Below are positions 13,367 to 23,074 of a stretch of DNA of 30,885 nt, piece after piece (the stretch's first letter is position 1; each line of letters begins with the position of its first letter). This DNA comes from Smittium mucronatum. Lineage: Eukaryota > Kickxellomycota > Harpellomycetes > Harpellales > Legeriomycetaceae. The stretch covers positions 1-30,885 of the forward strand of contig LSSL01000638.1 of assembly GCA_001953115.1 (NCBI GenBank), read 5' to 3'. The notes beneath the pieces are model-generated. The model ran no database searches and was not told where the DNA came from. It was given only the letters and a program-made list of their open reading frames with translations. Both the position numbers and the translations under genes were made by a program.

Positions 13367-13370
13367 CATA

Positions 13371-14420
13371 TATATATTATGAATTAATCCGTTAGTTTTA
13401 ATCTTTTTCAGGGCTATCTGATGGATTAATCCTAGTTTTTTTTTATCACTGATTAATATTTTGGATGTTTCGATTATGAATATAGAACTAATTTAAAATT
13501 TATTAGTTTTTTCTAAATTTGTTTTTTCTTATAAAATAAATATTTTTTCTTGTATTATCAAAATATTTGTATTTTTCTTTACCTTCTTAACTCTATTGGG
13601 ATTTTTTTGATACATTATAAGTCTAATAAAAAAAATTCCGTTTTTCTTGTGTAGATATGAAGGTCTTACATACTATTAAATTTTTTTTTTCAAAAAATAA
13701 AAAAGCGTGCAATTGTTATCTCTCCATTTTATTAGTACAGTTTTAATAAAAATGAAATTTATATCTTTAAAAATTAATTTAATTGAATATCTTCTCTCTA
13801 AAGAATGTTTTTAATTATTAAATAAAGCCTGGACGTTTTTTCTTTCTAGATCCAACAGTCGTAGACGAGATAAATTAAATTATCATTTTTATTAAAAATA
13901 AGCTGGAATATGTTGAATTTTCCACTATCTTTTTTCATCTCTCTGAAAAGAGAAAAAACCCCACATTATTTGCAATAGAAGGTATTAGAATTTTCGATAT
14001 TTTTTTTTGACACTCGAATTAAACCTAATTAATTATTATTGCTCCAATCGATTTTTTTATACTTTATTGCTCTGTTGAAAATTTTAGTACCTTTTTTAAT
14101 CGAAGGACCAAATATATTGTGACCTGAATTTACTCCACTTTTGCAGAAGTAAAATTACCCCCGTTTGTAATATTTACCTCTAGAATAATTCTTTTATAAA
14201 TTTAAATCATTATACTCAATATTCTAGAATGAATTATTTTTAAGTCCAAGCATTTTATTTAAACTTTTTGAGACATGCTTCCAGCGATTTTCGCGTAATA
14301 TTTTCGGCTTAAATTTTTTTATTAAGGATATTTGTAAAGCGGAGTTAGTAATTTTATGCTCAATACTCCAAATTTTATTATTATCTTGAAATCTCCTTTT
14401 TAATGATTAAAAAAACCAAC
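13371..14420. other. AT-rich non-coding stretch
   Basis: No gene or element end recognised. Frames are short and of low complexity. Confidence 0.5.
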
Positions 14421-14421
14421 T

Positions 14422-14481
14422 ATGGATAATAGAGTCATCTTTGTTGAAAATGGTAATGGCAACGAGAATGAAAATTTGTAA
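14422..14481 (+). other. Tiny coding-like island (19 codons)
   Basis: An ATG frame reads MDNRVIFVENGNGNENENL and then a stop. After the stop the frame stays open for about 25 more codons (NTTDAEKHHELTTIYEIKYS). Codon content is richer in G and C than the surroundings. It lies about 0.75 kb outside the DIRS element. It could be a fragment of an older element or gene, and no family was recognised. Confidence 0.2.
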
Positions 14482-14726
14482 AATACCACTGATGCAGAAA
14501 AACATCACGAGTTAACCACTATCTATGAGATTAAATATAGTATCTATGTGATTTTTTTTTAGCACCTTATATTCTCATTTATTTTTTTTTGCTAGTAATA
14601 ATCTTGTGAAATTTATTTTAGAATAATGATCTAAGATATAGGATGAATTTCACTTTTCCTGTTATTTATTATTCAAGATCATCTGAAGTTATGAAAAAAC
14701 TTCTTTTTATCCTTTTGTTTAAAATT

Positions 14727-14849
14727 TCATACTGTAGAATATATTTTTACTATACCAAATTCAACCCTAGAGTCATCCAAAACTTTTTTGATCCCATCTG
14801 ATACTTTTCCATTACTATAGAGCTCTATTATAGATATTTTGACATCTGT
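14727..14849 (-). pseudogene. Short minus-strand coding relic of unknown family
   Basis: A 40-codon minus-strand frame without internal stops has balanced, protein-like composition (for example YSNGKVSDGIKKVLDDSR and FGIVKIYSTV) in DNA where most frames are interrupted or low-complexity. A CAG acceptor-like trinucleotide precedes it, so an exon of a dead gene is possible. No family was recognised with confidence. The calling basis is composition and openness only. Confidence 0.3.
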
Positions 14850-15183
14850 TTTTTTTTTTAGTTCTTATAAGATTGAGAATACAGGGTTTAGATCTGTATA
14901 CTAAAAATTTAATTTTGTAGTATCTACTCATTCGCGGATCACTATTGCGTCCATATAAATGCTTATTAGTACAGTAATAGTAAATTTGTTTATAATTAAA
15001 GTTTTTAGAAGTGTAAAATTTCCAAAAATCGGTGTCATTTTTATAATAGGTGATTTTGAACTCATCCCAAAATTTCTTTTTTATTTTTATTTTTATTTTT
15101 TTCGGTTTTTGTAAATAAATAAAAAAAATGAAAAAAATAGGGAAAAAAATTAATAATGTTTGAGGGACCGAGTGCTCCGAAAA

Positions 15184-15325
15184 ATATTGTTTTTAGGTCA
15201 TTTATGGCCACATTTGTACTTTATTTTGCAGATTTTTTTAAAAAAAATGATAAAATTTCGCCAATTTATAAAGATAATAAATTTTTTGAAGCAAAAATAT
15301 GTTATATACCATCTCAGGTTGCATT
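15184..15325 (+). repeat. DIRS inverted terminal repeat, left
   Basis: This matches the reverse complement of 19660-19809. Shared blocks are TATTTATGGC/TCATTTATGGC, CTTTATTTTGCAGATTTTTT, AAAATTTCGCCAATTTAT, TTTTTTGAA and GTTATATACCATC. Weaker similarity continues outward to about 15172 (GTGCTC). Because Gag reads from the right end, this copy is the 3' end of the element. Confidence 0.85.
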
Positions 15326-15508
15326 CAGATAATTTTATTTGCTTTTAAAGCTGAAGAGGCAATTTTTTTCAAAGTGGGTTAGGGTTTAATGAGTCAATAG
15401 TTTTCGGGATTGAATTTTCGCTCAAATATTGGTATTTTTATAGATTTAATATTGCCGATGTATAAGATACCAGATATAGTTTGATTTTGTATATATATAT
15501 TTTTTTGA

Positions 15509-16113
15509 TTAGCTCCAATATTCTTGTTTTAATAATGAATTAATTGAAACTCCATAATTAAACTTTGCAGTAGCTGATACACTACAATTAATATGAGCAT
15601 TACTTTTGGAACCAAATTTAATCAATATTGACTTTATTATTTGATTCAGGTTTTAAAATTGGTTTTAAATTTAAAAAAATGATGTCTAAAAATTCTTTGT
15701 TTGCGCACTTACAGATTAATTTCAAATATGTTTCTAAATTTGAAACTTTACAGTTTATATTGCTACTAATTGGTGTGAGCAAATTTTTTTCTTGTGATTT
15801 TAATTTTATTTTTTGGGCACCGTAATTAAAATGTGCCTGAGTTTGCTTTTTTTTCTTATTTTTAGCACATAATTCCCTGAATTTCACTAGAGAGTCTACA
15901 AGAAGTGGTAATTGCTAATAAAATAACCACCTTTCTTCTTAAAAAATCTAAGGATAATGAGTTTTTGTCCCCCAATGATTCCAATAATAATCTTATAGAA
16001 AGTGTTAGGTTATTATCTGGTGCACTAACTATTAAATTTTTTACTCCAGAAAAGAGTATTTTAATTCTTCTATCGGCTGTAATATGTTTTAGGTTGGTTA
16101 TAACTCTAAGCAT
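15509..16113 (-). pseudogene. Tyrosine recombinase of the DIRS element (frameshifted)
   Basis: Three overlapping frames on the minus strand make up the recombinase. The first (16113-15862) ends in VVILLAITTSCRLSSEIQ, the box carrying the first catalytic Arg. The second (15887-15618) contains CKVSNLETYLKL and FLNLKPILKPESNNKV, the segment before the second box. The third (15625-15509) contains SNAHINCSVSATAKF and GVSINSLLKQEYWS, which line up with the HxxR region and the helix leading to the nucleophilic Tyr. The His is present, but the residue expected to be the second Arg reads Cys (TGT). A stop follows EYWS before any clear catalytic Tyr. The family integrates DIRS circles by strand exchange; this copy cannot. 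Frames change near 15870 and 15622. Confidence 0.82.
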
Positions 16114-16469
16114 TTATCAGATACAGCAGTTTTATGATTTAGTATATATATAGCTTATTGAGTATAAGAAGTTAGTAAATTAATGGTGCTGATTTTATTT
16201 GGATCTAAAATTAATACAAGTGTCATTTTTTATAACTATTGAGCCCTAAATCATATTTTCTTGTTTTTTTTTTGGTTTTATTTCTTGGTTTATTAATATT
16301 AGAGCGCTTTAACTCAATTATAATTCCTCTTCACTGAAAAATTTCCAAGATTTAAACTTCAATTTTTTTTGAGCTTATAGAGAGTTCAGTGGCTTGCATG
16401 TCACTAGATTTTCCAATGTTTGAACCAAGCCTTGATATCAATTATGTTACCACTGTTATCATTTTTAGC

Positions 16470-17069
16470 TGACCCATTATTTTTCGGGATACAGTCGGCA
16501 ATATTAGTATTGGATGTGAGTTTGAGTATGACCATATTTTTTTCTAATGGTTAATTAAGGCATCTGTACTCTCTGACTGAGGATCTAGTACTTGAGGTTA
16601 ATACCTTTTTAGCTTCCAATTGGTGAAAATGATATATATTTCGATCTTAAATTATCCCCAAGCTCTGTTTATCATTCTGAACAAGGGTTTTTGTAGCTCT
16701 AATTAACTTTTTTTTTAGTTCCGAGACGGACAGTACACTAAAAAATTATTGGAACCTACTATGTGAGTTATTTTCACTTCAAATATCGAAATAAATTATG
16801 ATTTCCCACCACTCTTTTGCCATTTCTGGAGCTTTCATGGGTGTTGTGGTGCCCCCATTCATAAAAATTGAGTTTGCAGTCATTCTTTTCGTTTGAATAC
16901 AAATGCTATTTTTTCTCCATGGTGGAATGTAAATCCCAGAGCATGTAGTGGGGTTGTTGACTCTTTGAAAATTTATTATTTTTTAATCATTAAATTTCAC
17001 AATTTACCTCATATATATATGCTTTATCATAATTACTCATCCATTCCCTAAAGCATCTGTGGTTGTAGA
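16470..17069 (-). pseudogene. RNase H domain of the DIRS element (degenerate)
   Basis: On the minus strand STTTDALGNG (17069-17040) matches the TDAS start of a DIRS/Gypsy-type RNase H. FHQLEAKKVL follows at about 16.6 kb and corresponds to the HINxLELKA block. SNTNIADCIPKNNGS (16514-16470) matches the end motif in which xNxxADxxSR carries the last acidic residue. Stops and at least one frameshift interrupt it. The enzyme would remove the RNA strand during reverse transcription. Downstream, AWFKHWK near 16.4 kb leads into the recombinase region. Confidence 0.65.
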
Positions 17070-17667
17070 TAAGGGCTCTTTTGGATTAATATGCTTTTTT
17101 TCAAATTTTATCAAGTTCAATTTTTTAGTTTTCTTACTCCAAAAATTCATTTCCTTCATTTTTTCTGCTTAGATTGGGCATGGTACGTTGTGGCTGTACT
17201 ATGAAGCTTTTAAAAGTGTTTTATGTGTTCTATTGGAGCTTCCTCGATTTTATCATCTCCAGTATTATCGATTTTGCTACTGCTGAGAATATTCAGTTTC
17301 GCCCCATATTTTTCCTGATGGCGAGGCTTCAGTTTATAGCGTTTCAAACCTCTTGCTTAGTATTTTTGGCTCTTTCCTGCGTCAAATGAATTTAAATTCT
17401 ATTCGTGTTGAATATGAACCCCAAGAATGTTTGATTTTTTTTCGGAGAAACTACTGATTTTCCATACTCATAATGAATCCCAATTTATAAAGGTTTCTCA
17501 GTGTAAGAATTACATTCTCACCACATAAATATTATCCCAAAAACGAGAAATCACAATAAAAATCCTTGAACAATTAACATTTCAAGAATTGACTCTAGCG
17601 TATAGTTTGGAACTATACACTACAGCCAACAGAACAAATCTTTAAGCCGGCTCATAAGATTAATAGC

Positions 17668-18460
17668 TTAAACAACCCCTTTTTCTAATTGAGGAAAAGA
17701 CAAGTCGTTTAATCTTTTCTTTCTTCCCCACTTTATATTAGTATTAGTATTAGCTACCTTTTCACCCTTTTTAAAATAAATTATTACACCCTTAAATAAA
17801 AACCTTATACCAACGAAACTTACCCTAGGAGTATTCATCACCAGTCCTAACACTCAGTGATATTTCTGTGCTTGCACACTCATCCTGTGACATCACTAAT
17901 ATAGCTATATCGTCTATGTAAAATAATAGGCATATTCAAATCCTTCTTAGGGGCTCTATGGCTAATTTGAGGACTTTGGATAATATTCTTAGTTCTGTTT
18001 TCAACCCAAATGGAAGTCCCTGATCTCTTAAATAATTTTTTTGTATTAACTGACAAGTTGTGGCTTATGAAGGGTGAGGGGGGGGGGGTTATGCAGAATT
18101 CATATCCAGATTCGTTATAAAGTCGTTCCAGAATATCAAATCACTCAGTTATTTCATCGCTTCTATCTTAAATCACCCCTTCAAGACATAATCGCTAATA
18201 TGAGTTATTTATAGGAGCGTTCTGACATTTTTAGGCTCGTATTTGTCAAAAATTGAAGATAAGAAGAACATGCTATTGTTTTTCGCCTCCCGTATTGTGC
18301 CCGAATTAAAATATTTTTGAAATATTAGATCAAAATCTTAGTTGCGGTGCTGTGGGATGCTGTATTACTTGTGAGGCTTGATCTAGGTTCCTTTTAAATG
18401 GAATTTGGTAACCGTTTTTTATAATTTCTAAGCACCAGTTGCCTAAAACACGATTATTAC
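17668..18460 (-). pseudogene. Reverse transcriptase of the DIRS element (degenerate)
   Basis: Conserved RT blocks occur in order on the minus strand. GNWCLEIIKNGYQIPF (18443-18396) is the entry typical of DIRS RTs. Next come EPKNVRTLL (near 18238), FKIEAMK-stop-LSDLIFWNDF and LDMNSA (18172-18089), and LPFGLKTE (18016-17993). ILSKVLKLAIEPLR leads to FYIDDIAILV, with the catalytic YIDD at 17920-17909. LGLVMNTPRVSF in the 17853-17668 frame corresponds to the segment after the palm. Stops occur within EAMK*LSD and before ICLLFYIDD. A C11 run (G11 on the plus strand, 18078-18088) sits just where the polymerase Asp region continues, and the frame is lost there. Confidence 0.85.
18078..18088. repeat. 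G11 homopolymer inside the DIRS RT
   Basis: Exactly eleven G on the plus strand interrupt the RT frame between LDMNSA and the next RT block, giving a proline run in translation. It is either an in vivo expansion in a dead element or a sequence error. Confidence 0.75.
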
Positions 18461-18599
18461 ATCTGGTTAGGCACTCCAAAAATTTGGAAGGAATATGAGC
18501 CGGAATTTCCGGTGGGTTTAGGTCTCCGGCGAAATTTTTCTTTAATATATCTTGACGATTTAATTTTTGTTTAGAGAATTATTAACCCCAAAAATTCCT

Positions 18600-19514
18600 T
18601 GAAATTTTTTTTTATGGCCATTTTGGTTGGTGTGGCTATTGGCTTTATTCCATGCTTTATTCAATCCATTACTATAACTGCTTTTTCTCCTTCTTCCGCA
18701 CACATTATATCCTCCGTTGCTATTATTAAATTTCCCTCTTCCGTTAAATTCCCTTATAAAGCTATTAAAATGCTTTCATATGGACTTGGGTGACTACTAC
18801 TTTTATTTGGAGCCAAAGCGGCTATAAGCTATTTTTTTAAATTACTTTCTTGCTTTTCTCGTTCCATCTGCTACAAAACGCTACTATGGAACGAATATTG
18901 GTTTCCACTTAATTCTGAGTCTGCAATATAAGTTGCGATTTGGGAGTTGAATCCGAGCAACTGGGCCACATTGATTCTTCTTATACTCTTCTATCAAACT
19001 AGGTAGTTAAATGCAAGTCTAAGCATGTCATGTGAGCTACCATTAATCTCTTTAGCAAACACGTTAATATCGGGCTCTGTTGATTTCAATAGGGATACAG
19101 ACCTCCTATAGATTTCCTCGATGTGTAACACGATTATTTCCAGGCTAAAAACTTGTTTTTAATAATCTGAAAGTTGTTTATCTTTTTTTGTGCCTTATAA
19201 CTTAAGCTTGAGACTCTTGTTTAGCTCATTAGCTTTAAAGTATCCTCCAATTGGTGCAGCATGCCTAGTATTGGTAGCAGCTGTTAACTGGAAGTTTATC
19301 TTTTGGATAAATTTGTGGCCTTTGATCCACCCGTGTTACTCTTCATCGAGTTCCTAAGAACCGTACTTGTATGAGTCACCGACTGTGGCGCAAATACACT
19401 CTTTATTTTGCGCAGTTTAAATTCTGGAGGTTCTGACGAATCACGAAAATTCAAGTGATGTAGCGAGAACTTGTATCTGGCTTTGTATTTGTTCTTTGTT
19501 AGATGTTTATCCAT
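18600..19514 (-). pseudogene. Gag-like first ORF of the DIRS element (interrupted)
   Basis: An ATG at 19514 opens a 72-codon frame (MDKHLTKNKYKARYKF...). After a stop and a shift the minus strand stays protein-like: LTAATNTRHAAPIGGYFKAN, IEEIYRRSVSLLKSTEPD, FNYLV, INVAQLLGFNSQIATYIADS, with stops between some of them. The end (about 18752-18622) is Asn/Gly/Arg-rich (FNGRGKFNNSNGGYNVCGRR), as in the nucleic-acid-binding tails of DIRS Gag proteins. The position just upstream of the RT and the basic Gly-rich tail are the reasons for the Gag call. Sequence conservation of Gag is low, so no finer assignment is possible. Confidence 0.65.
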
Positions 19515-19659
19515 TTTTTATTTTATTTGGTAAAAGCCCTACTGTTTAAATTCTATAATAAGTCTATACAAATAATATGTATTATGTGACTAAATTTTTT
19601 TTTTTTATTTATCTATCGAGGAATGCAGCCATTAAAAATAGGCTAATATTATTTTAATG

Positions 19660-19809
19660 GAATATGGGATGGTATATAACCTAACTTCGTTTCAAAAAAT
19701 ATATTTTCTTTCATAAATTGGCGAAATTTTATTAAGTAAATTTACTTAATTTTTTTAAAAAATCTGCAAAATAAAGTGCGAATGTAGCCATAAATAGCCT
19801 AACACCAAT
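19660..19809 (-). repeat. DIRS inverted terminal repeat, right
   Basis: Its reverse complement matches 15184-15325 over about 140 bp, including ACTTTATTTTGCAGATTTTT, AAATTTCGCCAATTTAT and GTTATATACCATC. Relative to the left copy it contains a short insertion (AGTAAATTTACTT). It is the upstream end of the element, so it would carry the promoter. Confidence 0.85.
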
Positions 19810-19834
19810 AGTTGAGCAGACCTTCTGTATTGAA

Positions 19835-20201
19835 GAACAGTCTAGACTGCTCGACGAATGTGAATAATAGTTACCTGTTAAATTCAATTCATATTTACCA
19901 TCTTTTTATTATAGCTAAATAATGTTTAACTTTGGTGGAATATAACGATGAATATATTTAATACACTTAAAGCTTTATTATCCAATAATTTTCGAAAAAA
20001 AAATTATCTCATTTTTCATTTTTTCATTTTGGAAATTAAAAAATACTTAGTTATGTTTACGGTTACTATGAAAGTTTTAAAATGGAAAATAGCTGATTGA
20101 ACTTCGAAAACATAAAAAACTGTACATTTTGAGTTTTTTAGCCGATTGTATTACAAATTGGTCGATTCCATTTCATTTTGGTAGCTGAAATATTTTTATC
20201 C
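19835..20201. other. AT-rich spacer
   Basis: No gene or repeat was recognised between the right end of the DIRS element and the first miniature element. Confidence 0.5.
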
Positions 20202-20205
20202 TTAA

Positions 20206-20368
20206 CCCTTTCAGGGGTAATGGTGCAAAAAATGGCTTTCACTTTTCGCTCAATGTTATTATTAGCCTAATTTTATTTATATTCCATTGGGCTGATCATA
20301 TTTTTGAGCCAATTAGCATTGCAAATATATGAAATAGGGGAAAGGCACAAATTTGGGCCCGGAAAGGG
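20206..20368 (+). mobile_element. TTAA-flanked miniature element (MITE), copy 1, 163 bp
   Basis: The element starts CCCTTTCAGGGG and ends GGGCCCGGAAAGGG, so the ends form an inverted repeat CCCTTTC(A/C)GGG of about 11 bp. Each end abuts TTAA (20202-20205 and 20369-20372), the target duplication used by piggyBac-type transposases. It encodes nothing, so it would need a transposase in trans. It is highly similar to copy 2 over its full length. Confidence 0.8.
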
Positions 20369-20440
20369 TTAAATTAATCCTATACTCTCCAATGTTCACT
20401 ATTCACTCAAATTCACTACAGCTTCTAAAAATATATTTAA

Positions 20441-20603
20441 CCCTTTCCGGGCCCAAATTTGACCTTTCCCCTATTTGCGTATATTTACAATTACAATTGG
20501 TTCAAAAATATGATCAGCCCAATAGTATACAATTAAAATTAAACTAATAATAACATTAAGCGAAAAGTGAAAGCCATTTTTTGTACCATCGCCCCTGAAA
20601 GGG
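20441..20603 (-). mobile_element. TTAA-flanked miniature element (MITE), copy 2, 163 bp, inverted
   Basis: It has the same length as copy 1 and is its reverse complement, with scattered substitutions. It begins CCCTTTCCGGGCCC after TTAA (20437-20440) and ends GCCCCTGAAAGGG before TTAA (20604-20607). The two copies with the 64-bp spacer form an imperfect palindrome of about 400 bp that could fold into a long hairpin. Confidence 0.8.
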
Positions 20604-20607
20604 TTAA

Positions 20608-21921
20608 AAGATTCTGTTCAAGGACAGACTTTTTTATTACATAAAACGCCAACTATAAAAATTCTTATTCATTACTAAATCGATAAAAATGGAAAAACAC
20701 GCTAGCTTGAATAGATTTTTGACATATTTCCAATATATACATTTTTTTTTTTTTGTAATTTAAATTCAAGAAAACCCAATAAATATACACTTTACCTTAA
20801 CGATGTTTACAAATTAGGAAGTTGGTAAGTTTTTAATAGTGAGGTGTCCAATCTCAAAGAGAATCTCCCATATTTGAAAGTTTTTATAAAAACACTTTCA
20901 ACAAATAATATCAAAGATTATTTGCGATTAGGAAAATAAAAAGTCTGAAGTCGCAGTAATTAATTGAATTCGCTAATTCTCGTGGTGACTAAACATATAA
21001 ACGCACTCTGGTACCAACATTCTTGATAACCATCTGAATATTTTTATGTATTTACTCAATGGGTCCTAGTATTGAGTATTTTGTATTTAATGATTAGGAA
21101 ATCGATAAAAAATTAGAAAGGCGTTGTGGGCCCTTTAATAAAGTGTCACTTTTGGATCTTCAAAGAATTTGTAGTTATTTCTTGAAAATGCTCTTTAACG
21201 CTATTGATATCTCCCTTCTGATTTCTAGGGTTTTTTAAATATATTGGCGAAATAAGATGATATATTTGTCTGTTCAGTTATATTTTGGTTAAAGGAAAAA
21301 TAAATGTAAATATTGGCCACGGAATCAAAGAATAGTTATTTTTTTCAAGAGTTCAAAAAGAGATTTATCGGCATGTACTTGTATTTATTGTAGCGAGCTA
21401 AATCGATAGATCCTTAAGGTCAGCTTTTTTAGAGCGCAAAAATAATGAGCTCTTATTTATTCATTTTAAAACATGATAAATGATGATACTAAAATTGGAT
21501 CAATTTTCAGGGCACAATTGAGACTGGATTAGCAACAGATCAAACATTAAGCGTCGTTTTAGTATACCCGACCCTGAAGGGGTTAAAGGAATTCCCGAAT
21601 TTCATTAACCGGTGGTCTTGTAATGACGCGTTCTTTCATCTAATACATAATTTGGAAATGTATTTTTTGCTTAGTTGGTAAAAAACCATTAGTTAACACA
21701 ACCACTTTTACCACTATTCAACAACGATATTTATATAATAGATTTATAATCTGATGTTTCAATTGGTTATATCAAATCGACATTATATGATAAATTATTA
21801 TTTCTGACAAATAGATGAGTAGATTACTTGGTGGAAGGTTAATATTAATCTCTCTCATAGTACTAAGAGAATCAATTGACTTCCAGTTACATAATAGAAG
21901 TATTAATATTTACCGTTTGTT
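20608..21921. other. Non-coding stretch with a possible diverged miniature-element end
   Basis: No gene was recognised. At 21571-21586 CCCTGAAGGGG abuts TTAA, and AACATTAAGCG just upstream is shared with the miniature elements. A TTAA at 21414-21417 lies 165 bp away, close to the family length, but the left end there does not match. This may be a degraded or truncated copy. Confidence 0.45.
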
Positions 21922-21925
21922 TCAA

Positions 21926-22084
21926 CCATTTCAGGTCTAGCAATGTAAAAAGTACTTTTTTAATCCAATAATATTATATTACTTCTTATTAATGATATAC
22001 ATTGGCTTGTTTATATCGATTGTCAAATAGAGAGCGCAATATTACACAAATAAAGATTCAATTTGTATTTGGGCTCTGAAGGGG
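21926..22084 (+). mobile_element. Diverged third copy of the TTAA-flanked miniature element
   Basis: The left end reads CCATTTCAGGTCTAGCAATG, matching the CCCTTTCAGGGGTAATGG start of copy 1, next to TCAA in place of TTAA. The right end reads TATTTGGGCTCTGAAGGGG followed by TTAA (22085-22088), matching AATTTGGGCCCGGAAAGGG. Internal blocks such as ACATTGG and GCGCAATATTACA align with CCATTGG and GCATTGCAAATAT. At 159 bp it has nearly the family length. It is older than copies 1 and 2. Confidence 0.6.
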
Positions 22085-22109
22085 TTAAATAGAACATCGA
22101 TAATATTTT

Positions 22110-22980
22110 AAGCATACTAGAAAATAAATCCCAGGCATTGATGGCCAATAGTATATCGTATCCTTATAAATTTGTCATATACATCTTTTGGTACCACAGA
22201 CTGAATTCTATTTGGTGACTATACTCCTGAAAAGAATGATAAAAATGGTGAGTATTTACAGAGCCTTCCTATTTACAAAGTGCGCTACTATCTGTATTTT
22301 TATCCATTTTTCCAAAACGGAGTTGCAAGATGGATAAAAATGTTAGAAATTCGTTATCCTAAATCGAAACACCCCTCTCACCGTCCATTGTTTGCATCGA
22401 ATTGACTCTGCCTATTAACTGTATTCCCTGCGCGAGCCTGAATTGGTATTTGCTGTAACAAATTACCTACTTTGTATTTACTAAATTCTAAGTGGCTGAT
22501 AGAACGAGGTTTTGTGGGATGCTTCTATTCGGCTAGTTTATTTGCAATATGGCATTTGATGCTGTATTATTGAGAGCAGAAACAATGAGGCCAGACACCA
22601 AGGGAGTGGGTGATATGCGCCTAAGTGTTATTTTGGGGATGTTGTAGCCAGTCACCTGTCCATCGTCATTATCATTGTTGGTCTGGGGGCTGTTAATAGG
22701 AAGTTATCCAATGAATGTATATCCGGAAACTGAAAAGGGGGCTGAGTGGGAGCGCGAAGGAAAACCTTCAGATGAAAATATCTTTAAGCAAGATGCCCAT
22801 AACAAGGATGGATAAAGAATTCTTTGGGAAATTCCATTGGCCACAACGCTATGATTTAAATAAAACAGAACCTACATCTGCATTGAGTATCCAATGGGGT
22901 TCAATGTGGATGTGTCATTTGGACCTGATTATGAGGTTCGAAATAATAGGCTTTTTTTTAGTTTGCGATGGATAGTCTGC
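22110..22980. pseudogene. GC-richer island of broken coding-like sequence, family unknown
   Basis: This stretch has clearly more G and C than its AT-rich surroundings and more open frames than expected. On the minus strand one frame is open for more than 50 codons between stops at several places, with Ser/Thr/Pro/Asn-rich protein-like content (for example DGQVTGYNIPKITLRRIS, FSVSGYTFIG, GPNDTSTLNPIGY). Other frames on both strands are open too, including an 86-codon ATG frame at 22715-22975 on the plus strand and a ~65-codon frame at 22205-22402. No family was recognised and the coding strand is undecided. It ends about 95 bp before the phosphatase start, so part may be its promoter. It could be a dead host gene, a retroelement or an old viral insertion. 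Confidence 0.35.
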
Positions 22981-23074
22981 ATCTCTTCCCATTAATAGAT
23001 TTTACTGTTTTCCGTTTAAAATTTATATTCTACTTTGTTTCTAAAAAAGTAATTTCTATTTCATTATCCTTACT

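Larger units (their letters stand above)
11811..13370. mobile_element. TIR element, copy A (~1.5 kb, apparently non-coding)
   Basis: The ends are imperfect terminal inverted repeats of about 45-50 bp. The left end carries TTTACAGGTAATTTTGATTT followed by TAAGTGATTTTGATT. The reverse complement of the right end carries TTTACAGGTGATTTTGATTT followed by CAAGTGATTTTTATT. The whole interior aligns in the same orientation with 28585-30100; shared blocks include CTCTGAAA..TATGAATTTC, TTTGGAATTATATTTCTAAT and CCAATAATTAGAG. No open frame of note lies inside, so this is probably a non-autonomous DNA transposon. The superfamily and target-site duplication were not determined, and the boundaries are uncertain by about 10 bp. 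Confidence 0.75.
15184..19809 (-). mobile_element. DIRS-like tyrosine-recombinase retrotransposon, nearly full length, inactive
   Basis: On the minus strand the element reads Gag (about 19514-18600), reverse transcriptase (about 18450-17670), RNase H (about 17070-16470) and tyrosine recombinase (16113-15509), bounded by inverted repeats. This domain order, the tyrosine recombinase in place of a DDE integrase, the inverted rather than direct long terminal repeats, and the ~4.6 kb length are all typical of DIRS elements. DIRS elements replicate through an RNA copy and integrate a circular DNA by recombination without target duplication. Every coding part has stops or frameshifts, so this copy is dead. 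The regions are still complete enough to recognise throughout, so the insertion is younger than the DDE relic at 3.2 kb. Confidence 0.88.

Noticed and set aside
15160..15348. Plus-strand frame of 62 codons over the left DIRS terminus
   Set aside because: It lies within the inverted terminal repeat and on the strand opposite the element's genes. The frame is not kept in the right-hand repeat copy.
17174..18793. Plus-strand frames at 17174-17389 and 18599-18793
   Set aside because: They are antisense shadows of the DIRS coding region; the Gag tail and RNase H motifs are on the minus strand.
20353..20547. 64-codon frame across the two miniature elements
   Set aside because: It spans two inverted non-coding element copies and their spacer, so it is a chance frame.
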